64,000 bases of DNA from Forficula auricularia (Eukaryota; Arthropoda; Insecta; Dermaptera; Forficulidae), in assembly GCA_024734495.1 (NCBI GenBank), contig JALMQS010000885.1, positions 163,374-227,373 of the forward strand. Direction: 5' to 3'. Positions 11,811 to 23,290 of the stretch are shown here, piece by piece. The notes under the pieces were generated by a model. The model worked only from the letters and a program-made list of their open reading frames with translations, ran no database searches and was not told the origin of the DNA. The first letter of the stretch is position 1. Each line of letters begins with the position of its first letter. The position numbers and the translations under genes are program-made.

Positions 11811-13320
11811 GGTGTAAAATCAATAATAATAATATTCTTGAATTTTTAAACGAAAACATGAAAACTGCTTTAGAAATAGAAGCAGACAATGTTACCCATT
11901 TTGTAATTTATGTTGATCAGAATGACAGTTATTGGCAAGATAAAGTTATCTGTCAGTTACTCGGATAACAAGCCAGCAGTGAAACAACATTCATACAATG
12001 TTGCATAATGAATGAATAACTTTATGTTTAATAAACATTTTTATTTTTCTCTGCTGCTTATATCATCTCTGCAATTGACGGATAAATCTTCGCCTCGCGT
12101 GATATATGAAAGTCAACATTTCATCATAAAAAATAATGATAGTCCGATTAATGAGTGTGCATTGTAATTGTGAATAAAAAATTTCAAATTTTTGCAAACA
12201 TTTAAGTTTCAAGATTTCCCGAGTGTATGTTTCTGTGTGTATGTGAGTCCGTGTCAAATCTTGCATGCGTTCTACTTCAAAAACCAATAACAATATAAAA
12301 AAAAAAATACTTTATGCTTACTGAGATTAAGAGCTGATAGACTTAGTTTGAAATCGGATCCCCGTCTGTCTTTCGGCTATATAATATAACCTTCATACTT
12401 TCAAAAACCGCATCTAGGGATACCTTTAACTCCGACCCAATCCGTGAAATTTCTTCTTCTTTCCACCGTACAAGGGTCCGCCCGGACTACAAAGTTTGTG
12501 CCTTATTAGTGCAAAAAAAACCATTAAAAATTCATCATATATATTCTTCAACTGTCTAGTTAACAAACAATTAACACAATATAGATCTAGAAATATTTAA
12601 GAAAATATATACTTTTTTGAACTCAAGGGATATAACGTTAAGATCTGAAAATTATCGACATAAAATATTTTTAGAATTCGTTTAAAAAAGAAAAACGGGA
12701 CCCTAATAAAGTTTATCTTAGTATTCAGTACGAAGACTGGTTTGACGCCCGCTCGCCTCAAACTCATACTAAATCTTTCATTTTCTAAAAGTCCCACACC
12801 CCATATTCTTCATTATCTGTGGAAAATATTATAATCTTAGTCGTTCTTAGTCTAAAATATCACCCGCAATCTTCCGTTTCTCAACTTGTGCCCTGTATTA
12901 TTTTAGCTCTTCTCTTTCTTATATTCTTGTACAAAGTTAATTTTTCTCTAATCCTATCAATAACTTTCTCATTTGTAATTTAATCTACCCAATTAATCTA
13001 CATATTCTTATGTACCACAAGGTTTCAAAGCCCCCTAACATTTTTCTTTCTATCGCTCCAGCAGTCGTTTTTCACTTCCATATGATGCATATAGGTATCT
13101 TCAACAATATCTTCATACTATAAGCATATTTATTTTTGCTTCAAAATTTTTCAAGAGTAGGTAGAGATAAATACATATATACGTATATATATATTGTTGT
13201 GTAGTAATGTAAATAAAATTATATATATAATTTTATTAACATGATGATGTTTAACAAGAAAATATGTTTGTTTTCCAAGAAAATAAATTCTTCTTTTGAA
13301 TTTCGAGAAGCAATAAAAAG
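11811..13320. other. AT-rich interval, no gene seen
   Basis: AT-rich, including pyrimidine-rich stretches around 12,830-13,080. Short frames at 12,063-12,293 and 12,597-12,797 (minus) have no recognisable domains. Confidence 0.35.
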
Positions 13321-13750
13321 CCTTTTTCCATGCGATTAAGCTTTGTGCCCAACATTTGCCATGATCACTTAATATTAGATATTGTGTGATTGGACGAGAA
13401 GCAGATGTTAGCCAGACCGGCAAATGAGCCGTAGTAATGCAATCGGAGGGTGGAGGGTGGTGGTGTCTATTAGCCCCCTCAAAAGGGCAAGAGCAGAAAT
13501 CTCTGCCCGCAAGCGAAAAGAGTCACCCTCAAAGTTGCCATTCGCAGATCAGAGCCCAACATCCGTACTGCTCAATTCTCGGGTGCATATGCAGCAGCTG
13601 CAATTGCGCAACCCGGTCCACCTCTAGCTACCCTTATATTCGGATGAAGGACCCTCCAATTCGCTCGTTTGAACAAACCCATTGACGGCTAACGCTACAT
13701 TGATTTGTTGTTCAAACTTCTATAGACATGAGATCTATCTATCGATGACA
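13320..13750. other. Composition island, candidate noncoding regulatory element
   Basis: Balanced-composition block with two overlapping plus-strand frames of 67 and 82 codons. Neither shows a domain, and openness in two frames suggests composition rather than coding. GCAGCAGCTGCAATTGCGC contains a CAGCTG E-box. Candidate conserved noncoding DNA by inference. Confidence 0.3.
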
Positions 13751-14869
13751 TAGACAAGTGCACTAGGCCTTGCTCTTTTGTCTCATTTTGTTGTTATTGT
13801 GGTGCAGTTAATTGAAGAACTTTTTACACATCAGTGATAATTCGATAATCATTCTTTGTTATAGAAAATTGCAAAAAATTTAAAAATTTGATAATTACGT
13901 ACCTTTTTCTTTAATTAATTTTCTTTTATTCATAAATCAATTAATCAATTATGTTTTTTGGAATATATTAAAGAAAATAAATCAGTTTAAATTTAATTAG
14001 AAAATACTTAATATATCTATATTATTTTAAATTTTTCTATTCGTTTTTTCAATATTCACTTCAAAATGGGCCCCACGAAAGTACTCCTGTACTTACTTTT
14101 TGGGTTTTTCTAATTTACCCAAAAAATGACACTAAATATTTTGTCTAAATCACCTGTCCTATGTTCTTCACTGGGATTGAACCTGGAAAAATTTTCAATT
14201 CCCACTTAGTGATCAAAATTTAACAAATATATAATATTTAATAAGACTAATTATGTAATTAAGCCGAGCAAGTGCGAGCCAGACTCGCATACCGAAGGGT
14301 CTGTACCTTATATCATCCAAAATACTTGAGAAATCAAATTCGTTCTTATTTGTCATTGATTAGAAAAGAACAAAATAATTTTTTATAATTTTAAGTTAAG
14401 CCACATCTCAACGCTGACAAGTAGATACAAAAATCACCTAAAAATTACCACTTTGGGACCTTTTCACACTACAATTTTAAAGTACATATTTGAAGACATT
14501 TAGATTATTCCTAAAAAAATCGAAAAATTATAGCCTTGTGCACACTAAACGCCTGAATATAGGCAATCGATTTGTCACCTCTTCTTGAAACCTGCGTAAA
14601 ATTCAGGCTCTAACGTAAAGTACTTAATTTTAGAGAACATATTCAATGTAAAAAGTAAGAATTTCACTTTCGAGTTGTGTGCCTAATTCTACTTAGATAT
14701 CTTTACAAGGATACCTCACACCCTATGATAAAAAAATATTTTGGATCCACAAAAACTTGACCCTCTTCAAAATTTATTTAAAATTTCAAAATGATTTTGA
14801 TTTCGGGTAAATTGAATACATATAACTTGTAAATTCCAAGTTTGTATTTTTTAGCTTACCAGCTATAAT
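13751..14869. other. AT-rich interval with an old copy of a dispersed repeat
   Basis: About 14,495-14,590 (GACATTTAGATTATTCC and CGCCTGAATATAGGCAATC) is a diverged copy of the repeat present at 40,413-40,952 and 57,993-59,331. The rest is AT-rich without recognisable content. Confidence 0.4.
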
Positions 14870-14877
14870 ATTCTAAC

Positions 14878-15026
14878 CGAGGGGTGAACCGCGACCTAAT
14901 ATCGTGTACACCTCCTCCCACTTTCATTTCCAAGTAGAAGACAATAGATAAAGGGGCATTATCTAATGAATTCCAAAATAATTCCAAAGACCTGTACACC
15001 TAATTCCAATCGCGGTTCACCCCTCG
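14878..15026. mobile_element. hAT-type MITE, family G, copy 1
   Basis: Perfect 17-bp terminal inverted repeat CGAGGGGTGAACCGCGA. Flanking octamers ATTCTAAC and GTTCTAAC match at 7 of 8 bases, as expected for a hAT target duplication. Its 149-bp interior contains TGTACACCT and the TTCCAAAATAATTCCAAAG block that is the apparent seed of the minisatellite in the copies at 46.1 and 47.2 kb. Non-coding. Confidence 0.8.
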
Positions 15027-15034
15027 GTTCTAAC

Positions 15035-16058
15035 AAATTGAGAGACATACCTATACTATTGTATTCACTCTAATAAGGTCCTGTTTTACTTTTGAACGGA
15101 ACCTTAAAAAATAAAATAAATACCTACTCTATACAATACATAGGTACCTATATTTGTACATGTCTATGTAGGCCTATATTTATTTGTATCATCCTTGATT
15201 TTTGCCTATAAAATTAAAAATTAACAATTGTGCTACTCTCAGTGAGAAAAATTTAATTTTAAATCCAAAATTATTTAACCAATTCATTAACATTTTGTAA
15301 TAGTTCCATGTGTACAAGAGCCAAATAATCAAAGAGATAGGATCAACCATTTTATTTGAACATAAAACAATGGATTTTGTAAAGTTATTAAATTATTAAT
15401 TAATCAATAATATGTATATTAACTTCATGGTTAAAAATGTATATGTCAAATATTTAATAACAGTTTCACTGGACATTTTAGATAAGATAAATCTAAATCA
15501 TAATTTTCGCATAATAAAAATAAATATAATAAAAAAGTTTTGATATTTTGACTATATTTATTTCATACAATAATAGGGCAAATTATTGTAGATGATTGAA
15601 TTCATTCTTTACTTTCGACTTAGTGCCGAATTGTAGCATTTTTATTTTTGGTCATGTTAAATTAATTTACGAAGAATTCGCGATTCGCGAATATTCAAAA
15701 TATTCGGAATGACATTTTTTGAACTCCAAGGTTTGAGCTATTAGAAGTCGAAAATTCTGAAAAATAAATTTGAATGTAACGAGCTCCTTATTTTAGTTAA
15801 AAATGAAACCCCTATTCCATATTTTATCAGGGATTTTAGATTGTAAGAATGCAGTTCAGAATGTTACGTTATCTTGTTGACGTTTGAGTAGCAATGAATT
15901 ATATATTTAGAAGCATTGTCTTTGAAGAAAATTTTTTTAATAAAAAGTAATAGTTATATAGTAGTATCAATTAATTATTTCTATTCAAATATCAAATTTG
16001 TTTAATTGAATGTCTAGTTTGAATGAAAAACCAATGTAGCAGTATTTCTACTTAGATT
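15035..16058. other. AT-rich interval, no gene seen
   Basis: AT-rich DNA. Contains GGTCCTGTTTTACTTTTGAACGG near 15,077, a string that recurs in variant form near 20,598. No gene seen. Confidence 0.35.
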
Positions 16059-16066
16059 ATCTATAG

Positions 16067-16694
16067 TACGGAGCTCCTTATTTTAGATATTTTCTAATAT
16101 TTACGCGGACAGGGGCTCATATGTTTCTAAATAAATAAAAAAAAATATCCCACAAGTCTCTATCTCAATTTTAACCTAGTTCTACACAGCGATTAATTTT
16201 CCTATCTAAATAACATGAGGTTTTTGGCATTGAACGATCAATTTTTATTCCGGCCAAAGTACTAGTTCAAAAAATTTGAAACACTGTAGACTTTATCCTT
16301 ATAATAGTAGCTATCCTTCAAAATTTTTACAGATGTTTAGATATTACAATTTTGGAGTTACATCTAGATAAAATACTGCTATACCTTAGGATTAGTAAGT
16401 TATAGACTCCAAAATTATAATAGCTAAAAATCTGAGGGATAGCTACTATTATAAGGATAAAGTTTACAGAATTTCAAATTTTTTGAACAATTACTTTGGC
16501 CGGAATAAAAAATTGATCGTTCAATGCCAAAAACCCCATGTTATTTAGATGAGAAACTTAATCGCTGTGTAGCATTAGGTTAAAATTGAGATAGAGACTT
16601 GAAATTTGGGGGATATTTTTATTTATTTATTTAGAACCATATGAGCCCCTGTCAGCGCAAATATTCGAAAATACCCAAAATAAGGAGCACCTTA
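16067..16694. mobile_element. Palindromic element, family P, copy 2
   Basis: Terminal inverted repeat TACGGAGCTCCTTATTTT against TAAGGTGCTCCTTATTTT. The flanks ATCTATAG at 16,059-16,066 and 16,695-16,702 are identical, giving a clear 8-bp target duplication. Arms are mirrored over most of the 628 bp (for example AACGATCAATTTTTATTCC / GGAATAAAAAATTGATCGTT). No coding capacity. Related copies: 8,850-9,492 and a fragment at 60,813-60,877. Confidence 0.75.
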
Positions 16695-16734
16695 ATCTAT
16701 AGTCATAGGTGAAACCCCTAAATTCAGTAAAATA

Positions 16735-17165
16735 ATAGACACTAAATTGAAAGGTCGCGGTGGTGACTCCAGTGGACGATCTGCTCCTCGATTCGCAATG
16801 CAAACCGGGTGTTAATCTTCTCTAGTCCACTTTAGTTCCCTATCAGGATGATTTGAATTCCCGAGATTTTCGACTAGAGAAGCCGAATCGCCATCTGAAC
16901 AAGCAGACGGCCTTTCTGATTGTTCATCCATATTTGCAGGAGGACATTGAATGGGTTCATAATCATTTGATGATAAGATTGGCGTGTTGACCGAAGGATG
17001 TGTTATCTCTGGGAGCAGCCACGTGCACTTCAAGTGAGGATGACACCTGCAGGTGAAAGACTTCCAGCTGCCAGGTCACCCTCCTCAGTTTCGCCCACGC
17101 AGTCCGAAAAGACAATTTCGTGGTTGGCAATCCTTCCTGGAATAAGGAATTGTTTAAAATGATAA
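16735..17165 (-). other. Balanced island, protein-like minus-strand frames or noncoding element
   Basis: On the minus strand one frame (about 16,812-17,075) reads a low-bias protein-like sequence including YEPIQCPPANMDEQSERPS and NSNHPDRELKWTRED before a stop. A second minus frame upstream reads IANHEIVFSDCVGETEEGDL. They do not join without a frame change and no family is recognised. A pyrimidine tract plus CAG (TTCCTTATTCCAG on minus, near 17,143) could be an acceptor. The block also holds CACCTGCAGGTG, a palindromic double E-box, plus CAGCTG and CACGTG. It could be a decayed exon or a regulatory element. Confidence 0.3.
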
Positions 17166-17239
17166 TCTCCAGTGATGGCTAGTCATAAACGGATTCTTCT
17201 TTGAATTCGTTCTATGGTGATCTCTTCAGCAAATGAGAA

Positions 17240-17945
17240 TAAATTGACACGTTCTGATGTGGCAATCCACTTGACTTTACCATACACTTCTGGTTTAGTT
17301 TGGTCCAAGAGCCTAGATTTTCAATTTTTGACCCCTACGTCACCCCCATTTTAGGCGTTTTTTTCATTTTTAGTGTTCTGGGGCCCACTGATTATGTATG
17401 CAAAATTTAGTTGAGTTTGCTCAAATGGCCTAGATTTTTAGTTTTGACCCCCCCCCCCCCCTAATTTTGGCTCCAGAAAAAAAAATATTTTCGTTATTAT
17501 AGGTTCATTTTATAGTATATTTCATTTATATTGCTTTTTTTAGTTTGGAAATATTATAATTTTAAGTATTAACCGCCATAATTTTGGGTCGACATGCACC
17601 AAAATCCAATCAGCTCTTAATCTCAATGAACCAAAACTACGTATGAAATTTAGTTTTGATATTCGCACTAGTTTTTGAGCTAGTTCGTCCACAAAATTTG
17701 GTATCGCACAGACTAACTAACTAACCAACCAACTAACAGACATTTTGACAAAACAGTTATTATCTCGAAAAATATAATTTTTTCGATGTTCACTTATTAA
17801 AGCTTTTTTTGTAGATCGAAATGCCATGGTTTCGGCTAATTTTTTTAATCAAAATAGTTTCACCCGTTTTTTAGATATTTCGAAAAAAAACACTTTTTTT
17901 CATGCACGATTACAATACTTGACCATGCCCTGTATGGTAAAGTAA
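17240..17945 (+). repeat. Dispersed repeat, family Q, with C/G homopolymers
   Basis: Contains TTTGACC plus a C run near 17,445, a GGGGCCCACTGATTATGTAT string also seen near 63,950, and a 3' part (CTAACTAACC..., then GTTATTATCTCGAAAAATA, ending CCCTGTATGGTAAAGTAAAA) shared with 26,985-27,900. At 27 kb the same sequence is split by a 649-bp insertion, so this copy gives the empty site. Type of element not identified. Confidence 0.6.
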
Positions 17946-18219
17946 AAATCGAATTTGCAATCAGAAAACGAAAGGAAATATGAAACATTACCTACTCAAG
18001 TGTAATTTCTATTTAATTTTATAAATAAAATTTAAAATTTTGAATACAAATTTGACAAAAATGACAAATTAATGAACTTATTGTGAAAAAAGTCATGGTG
18101 TATTGTTAAGGGATATTTTAGGAGAGGAAGGATAAAAGGTAAGCAAGACCTCGATTTTGAATATTTCAACGAGATAATAAAAGATATAGGATTCTCAAAT
18201 AGTCAGGACCCAGACTAGC

Positions 18220-18480
18220 CATCGCAATACTTTCACATTACTATATTCTATAGAAATGTGAAAGTAAAAAAATCATCAAAATCAGGAGTCAAAGAAAACT
18301 GAACTGGTTTTCTTTGACTCCTGATGATGGAGGTCACCCCTGAAAATATATCGAATTCAAAACTCAATTTTGTTTTCTTTCCTTTTTGTGAAACCTACCT
18401 CCCATCTTGATCAAGTTTTATTATTATATTAAAATGTTTCACCTAGAACCAACACCTAACTCCTTAAAAGTTACTTCAAC
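18220..18480 (+). repeat. Right arm of hammerhead-like foldback family
   Basis: Contains two small hairpins (CTTTCACATT / AATGTGAAAG and CAGGAGTCAAAGAAAAC / GTTTTCTTTGACTCCTG). CTGATGATGG, a hairpin, then TGAAAATATATC follows, and the end reads GTGAAACCTACCTCCCATC to ATGTTTCACCTAGAACCAAC. The last string is the conserved terminus of the family. Box 1 (CTGATGA) is intact; box 2 reads GAAA. Confidence 0.55.
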
Positions 18481-19020
18481 TGTGGTTTGAACTCATATCA
18501 GCTTAACTTTGAAATCTAATTTGTCTCTGATTTATATAATTTTTGTAGATTTAAACCATCTCAAAAAATTATTTTTTCGCTTTCTTATCGCCATCTCTTC
18601 ACTAATATATTTATAGGGATATAAGATGAAGAAAGTAAAATGAAGAAAAAAGCCTGAAAAAATAAAGAGCTTTCTTAAAGAGACTTTTATCAAACGGAGA
18701 TATTCAGAGAGACTACTAAAAAAAATATATTTTTACTTCTAAGGGATAAATTCGAAGGGGGAGACATTTCTTCAGTAAAAATCCCTTGTAAGAATCCATT
18801 ACCTTAAGAAGGAGAGAAAATCAAAAGTGGTAAAACGAAAAGCTACTTTTTATATATGCCCAAGTAAATTTGTATTTATTATTTATTTATTATTTTATTT
18901 AATATTTGCGGAAACTAATAAGAATATCGGATCAATCGTTTATTTGAACGTTCACAATGAGAAGGCTTTTTCATCCGGCGATCTAAAAAATATTTATAAA
19001 TTAAATTAAGAATTAAAAAA
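18481..19020. other. AT-rich interval, no gene seen
   Basis: AT-rich with a 60-codon plus-strand frame at 18,827-19,009 of hydrophobic composition and no recognisable domain. Confidence 0.35.
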
Positions 19021-19023
19021 AAT

Positions 19024-19660
19024 TGTTTTCATAGGCCAACCGGGACTGGAACCCAGGCCTTGGCATTTCCGGCGCACGCTTTAAGGTAATTCTTTCACAA
19101 ATGCAAAAATTCAAGAACTCTTTGAAACTTGGAATATAAGTTATTAAAAGCATAATACACATACTGTTAAAATTTGAAGACGATTTACCACTCCAAACAT
19201 GAAATAATTGCAATTAAAAATAACATTTTTTAAATAGGGTAGATAGGGAAAGAGTGGGGATATGATAATTTTTTTTCACTGAAGGACTTTCACCATCTTG
19301 AGGAAAAACTAATATTTGTTAGAATAATATATTCGGAGTAATTTAAAAAAAATTGAAATTATTTACCACGTAGTTTTGATAAAAAAAAAAAAAAAAAAAT
19401 ATTTGGGCGATTATTTTTAGTGGAGGGGATATAAGCACAATGGCTTGGAAACGATCCAGTAGTATGTGTGTATCCATATAGAGATTTCGAAGTGTGAGTG
19501 GACAGTCACGTTAAAAAAACATAATCTAAAATATTAGTTCCGTTCATATTTATAGAGTGGTTACGAGGCTAAAACTTTTTGGGTGGATTGTCGCGAAAGA
19601 ACCTCCTTAAACAACCCGAGTATATTATAGTGGCCAGCTAGGCCCAGATATCAATATGAT
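19024..19660 (-). mobile_element. tRNA-like SINE split by a TTAA-type insertion
   Basis: On the minus strand 19,080 down to 19,024 reads GCGTGCGCCGGAAATGCC then GGTTCCAGTCCCGG, a B-box-like segment with a T-rich tail side. The missing upstream half (GGCCTAGCTGGCCACTATAA, ATACTCGGGTTG) lies beyond the far end of the insertion at 19,611-19,660. Removing 19,081-19,606 joins the halves at TTAA. SINE identity is inferred from box-like sequences and is moderately certain. Confidence 0.45.
19081..19610 (+). mobile_element. TTAA-flanked non-autonomous element, family T, copy 1
   Basis: Bounded by TTAA on both sides. Inner ends GGTAATTCTTTCACAAATG and, reading inward from the right, GGAGGTTCTTTCGCGACAAT form an imperfect terminal inverted repeat. 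TTAA duplication suggests a piggyBac-like mechanism, although the inner ends are not a standard piggyBac sequence I recall. Copies at 25,734-26,260, about 37,405-37,878 and 42,832-43,348. The open frame starting MQLFHVW shared by copies is just repeat sequence. Confidence 0.65.
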
Positions 19661-19934
19661 CAATGTTTGCACCTAAGCCCCTTTAAAATTCGCACCGCCG
19701 CGTCATCTTCGGAAAGAGAACAATCAACTCTTCAAAGGGACGAATGAGAAATATGTCAGTCAAGTGCGATTCGTACCTTGTAGATCCTTCGGCCAAACCG
19801 GGAATAAAAAAATATTTAAATCCAAAATTCTGAATAAAAAAAAACTAAAAAAATTGCCATTTTAATCATAAAGTAGTTATTGATTTACTTTGATTAGATA
19901 GATAATGTAAAATTTTTATATAATATTAATTTCA
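19661..19934. other. AT-rich interval, no gene seen
   Basis: Short interval between a split SINE and the next SINE. 19,670-19,800 is more balanced in composition, without recognisable content. Confidence 0.3.
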
Positions 19935-20217
19935 AATCTTCTTCTTCTTTAAGTGCCATATCAGTTCTCCCTGACGTTTTGGCTCCTCTCCACATATATA
20001 CTTGTGCTGAGTGTGTTTAGCTCTTTTTACACAGATATACGGGATCTACTTTTAACGCCTGTTCCGAACGGCTAGTTTGGAGAGGTTACTAGGCAATTAT
20101 ACTCTTGGTAGATAACCATTGCTTTCCAAGAGGAGGCGACTGCAAATATCTGTCGAGATTCGGTCTCGAACCAGCGTATTTCAGGCCAGCGGCCCGAGAC
20201 TCTAACCACTGACCCAC
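19935..20217 (-). mobile_element. tRNA-derived SINE, family 2
   Basis: On the minus strand it opens with GTGGGTCAGTGGTTAGAG (A-box region) and has GGTTCGAGACC as B box about 40 bases on. The body runs about 220 bp to a GAAGAAGAAGA tail. The 7-bp repeat AATTTCA flanks it at 19,928-19,934 and 20,218-20,224. Length, boxes and tail fit a tRNA-derived SINE. It is not a functional tRNA gene, since the acceptor ends do not pair. Confidence 0.75.
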
Positions 20218-20479
20218 AATTTCATACAGAGTTATTTAAACAATTCTCAACTTTAAAAACTACAGATAGTAATTTTATACACATTTGGATCTTCAATATT
20301 TAATATATTCAAGAAAATAATGGAGTTATACAATTATTAATAATAATAGCCAGTATTTATGGAGTGTGATTTTTTAAGGGGGATAAAATTTTTGCCCGTA
20401 TTATATAAACTCTAATATTTTTAAATTAAAGTAACGAACTTCGTTCCTGGCGGGGATCCCCCGACCGCACACAAAAAAT

Positions 20480-20580
20480 GTTTTTTATTTTCCTCTTTGT
20501 GAAACACCACCACTCCAACCTAATATAATGTGTATAATGTTTCACTATAAATCAACACACGTTCCCTAAGTTTGATTGTA
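20480..20580. repeat. Fragment of foldback family terminus
   Basis: GTGAAACACCACCACTCC, then ATGTTTCACTATAAATCAAC, is a diverged copy of the GTGAAACCTACC ... TTTCACCTAGAACCAAC terminus. Confidence 0.45.
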
Positions 20581-20649
20581 GCGACACTATAGGGTCCCGT
20601 TTTACTTTTGAAACCATAATAAAAATAATAATAAAAATTGCGTAAGTTG

Positions 20650-20860
20650 CTAGGTAGGTTTCACAAAAAAGAAATAAAACAATAATGAGTTTTGAATTCG
20701 ATATATTTCTGGTGTCAGCTCATCTTCAGGAGTCTGAAGTGGGCTGACACCCAATATATTGAATTCAAAACTCATTATTGTTTTAGTTCTTTTTTTGTGA
20801 AACTCTATCTACACAATTCTATTATTATATTATAATGTTTCACCTAGAACCAACACCTAT
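20650..20860. repeat. Foldback element with hammerhead-like core
   Basis: Arms AGGTAGGTTTCAC...ATGAGTTTTGAATTCGATAT and the mirrored right side to GTGAAACTCTATCT (about 20,811), followed by ATGTTTCACCTAGAACCAAC. On the minus strand CTGAAGA (20,723-20,729), a hairpin, GAAA (20,706-20,709) and TATATC follow hammerhead order. The plus-strand arm has lost the GAAA box. Confidence 0.65.
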
Positions 20861-20989
20861 CTCCTTAAAATTCATAATAAAAATGGATGTTTATTTTCGA
20901 AATCATGATTTTACAAGCGTCAAACATCAAAATTCGAATTCTTATATTTATTTGTTGATCTAATAAATATAATTCAAACGTGAAAAGAA

Positions 20990-21780
20990 TTTTCTCCTAG
21001 CAACTCCTCGAGTGTTTCTTTCGTGTGTTCCTTCGTATTCCATTCTCGCAATCCGTAGACGACGACAAGTCTATCTCGATACGAAGAAATTGATCTCCAT
21101 GTATCCGAGTGGAAACCCTCCCCCAACTTGTCATACACAAAAAGATCAAAAGATTTGGAATCCCCCCCCCCAAAAAAAAAAAAAACATAAACGCTCTTAT
21201 AGCAAAATTATTATTTTTTTTTTGTTTTTCGTTCAGGGTGCAAATGAGATTCAGGGCCTAGGGGGAGGATAGGGTGGGTGGGGGGTGCGAATGCTACATG
21301 GTATTAACGATTGGATGAAAGCAATAAGCCAGCCAGTGGTAGGCGAGCCCTCTTTCAGGATTTCGAGGTGTATTCGCTCGATCGAGCAACTGAGTTGCCT
21401 TTGTTGGCACCTCCCCCCTGAGGGGCCTTGACAATCTTACCTTTGCAAAGGAAAGGCCTTACACTGCCGATCCTATTCTTGACAGGAAAATGCGTTTAAA
21501 CCGGTGTATCACACCTCTGCCTATTGGAGACGAGGCTCATCTCTCAGGAAGTGCGCTCTATTGAATCCCGTCTTTTCAACTTTATTATATTATCTGCTTG
21601 TAGACTCTCTGAATGGAATCGGAAAAGCAATGGAACGAGATGAATGGAGCTTCCCAATAGAGAGTTATGCTAAAAATCCAAGCCGAGACAAAGACCAGGC
21701 CAATGGAAGTGCTACCCCTTTTAATCAACTCTCCATTCTTCATTAAGATAAACCTTTTCTTTTAATAAATACTAAGCATT
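20990..21780. other. Composition island, candidate noncoding regulatory element
   Basis: Balanced, non-repeated block with a G-rich stretch at 21,260-21,285. Overlapping short frames of up to 86 codons on both strands show no domain. TTTAAACCGGTGTATCACACC near 21,495 is unlike neighbouring repeat DNA. Regulatory role is inference. Confidence 0.3.
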
Positions 21781-21983
21781 AGCCAAGGGGATAGGGAGGA
21801 GGTTTAACACGCCTGAAATTTCAAAAATAAATCAAATTTATCACAATTTTAGGTTTAGCCCGGATAAGTGAGAGTCAAGATCGCATACTGAGGGTTTCGT
21901 ATCTAATTAGCACCAGCTAAAAATTTTTTGAACTAGCCCGCTGTTTCTCAGGGTTAAAGTATGTGAAATAACATATAAGATCA

Positions 21984-22300
21984 TTTATTGGATAAAAAAT
22001 ACTTGGTACGTTTCACATTAAGATATAAAAATAAAACGAATTTATTTTTGGAGAGACTTTAATCTCGATTTATATATTTCAGTAACTAACCCATTTCGGA
22101 GCAACAAAGTACTGTTGCTCCTGAAGATGGGTTAGCCACCCGAAATATATATATCAGATTAAAGTCTCTAAAAATAAATTCGTTTTATTTTTATATCTTA
22201 ATATGAAACCTACCCAGTATTTTTTATCCAATAATTTAAAAATGTTTCACCAAGTACCAACACCAAATTTCTTAAAAACTATATAAGATCAAGCTTAGAT
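21984..22300. repeat. Palindrome with a good hammerhead-like core, CTGAAGA
   Basis: Arms mirror from ATTGGATAAAAAATACTTGG (21,986) to CCAATAA (22,234); the family terminus ATGTTTCACCAAGTACCAAC follows. In the right arm, plus strand, CTGAAGA (22,121-22,127), stem II GGGT/ACCC, GAAA (22,142-22,145) and TATATATATC follow the hammerhead order. The left arm has lost box 1. Confidence 0.7.
22121..22156 (+). ncRNA. Hammerhead-ribozyme-like core
   Basis: CTGAAGA fits CUGANGA exactly, stem II is GGGT-loop-ACCC, GAAA is present, and the TA-rich stem III ends in ATC, an allowed NUH cleavage triplet. Flanking stem I pairing is poor by eye, so catalytic ability is doubtful. Confidence 0.4.
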
Positions 22301-22484
22301 AAAGCCATTTACTTACTTAAATCACACAGATAAGCGATTATAACTGTTTTTCATAAACCTAGATAGAGTGAATATTTATAAACATATATATCAGTGGCGT
22401 GAGGTCCATGGATGCGGCGCATCCTAAAATTTCAAACATTTGAGAGTATATTTTCATAAATATCGACTTCAAAATTTCAGGAGG

Positions 22485-22768
22485 ATAAATAAAAGATTCA
22501 CAGATTTTTGGACATTTTTTTATTATTAATGTTAAATATCAATTTTCGTACAAAAAATGATTTAAGATTGTTTTTTGAAAATTGGTTTGATGAATATTAT
22601 GAATACACTATTTATTGTCTCGATGATTTCACTATTTTATCAACGATTAATGTTTTAAGTAATTGAGTACTTGAAAAAGTCCTGAAAAAGGACGAAACCT
22701 CTATGAAAATTGATATTTAACATTAATAAAAAAAAAATTATCCAAAAACCCGTGAATCTTTTATTTAT
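22485..22768. repeat. Foldback repeat, family R, copy 1
   Basis: Outer arms TAAATAAAAGATTCACAG / GTGAATCTTTTATTTA, with an asymmetric unique centre. The right side carries CCTGAAAAAGGACGAAACC, a degenerate hammerhead-like string (G of box 1 replaced by A). The end is ATGGACATGAACCAACTAAA. A half copy lies at about 23,040-23,290 and a full palindrome at 62,277-62,716. Confidence 0.65.
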
Positions 22769-23039
22769 TATTAAAATGGACATGAACCAACTAAATTTCA
22801 GGAGGATCTTTAAATTTTCAAATTATTATTCATTATTTAAAATATTTCTATAAAAAACATTTTTGTTTAGAAAAGTATATTGGTTCTAGATCTAGAAATC
22901 AAGGATTTTATTCCATTGAAGTTGATTGATTTACATTTGAATCAAACCTCACCTAGATTCTATTCTTAAGGGAAGATAATGGATTATGAAATCACCCAAT
23001 AGAAATAGAAATTATTTTTTCCTAAATAAAACATCGTAA

Positions 23040-23290
23040 ACAAAAGTTAATTGGTTGTTAACTTATTATAGGATGAATATTATGAATACACTATTTATTG
23101 TCTCAATGGTTTCACTATTTTATCAACGATCAATATTTTAAGTAATTGAGTACTTGAAAAAGTCCTGAAAAAGGACGAAACGTCGTATGAAAATTGACAT
23201 TAATAAAAAAAAAATTGTCCAAAAACCCGTGAATCTTATATTTATTATTAAAATGGACATGAACCAACTAAATTTCAAGAGGATCTTTAA
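23040..23290 (+). repeat. Family R half element
   Basis: Right half only: GGATGAATATTATGAATACAC through CCTGAAAAAGGACGAAACGTC and AACCCGTGAATC to ATGGACATGAACCAACTAAA. Nearly identical to the right halves at 22.6 and 62.5 kb. Confidence 0.65.

Noticed and set aside
19013..19213. Frame MQLFHVW..., seen also near 43.2 kb
   Set aside because: It is shared only because both sites carry the TTAA-type repeat; no protein family.
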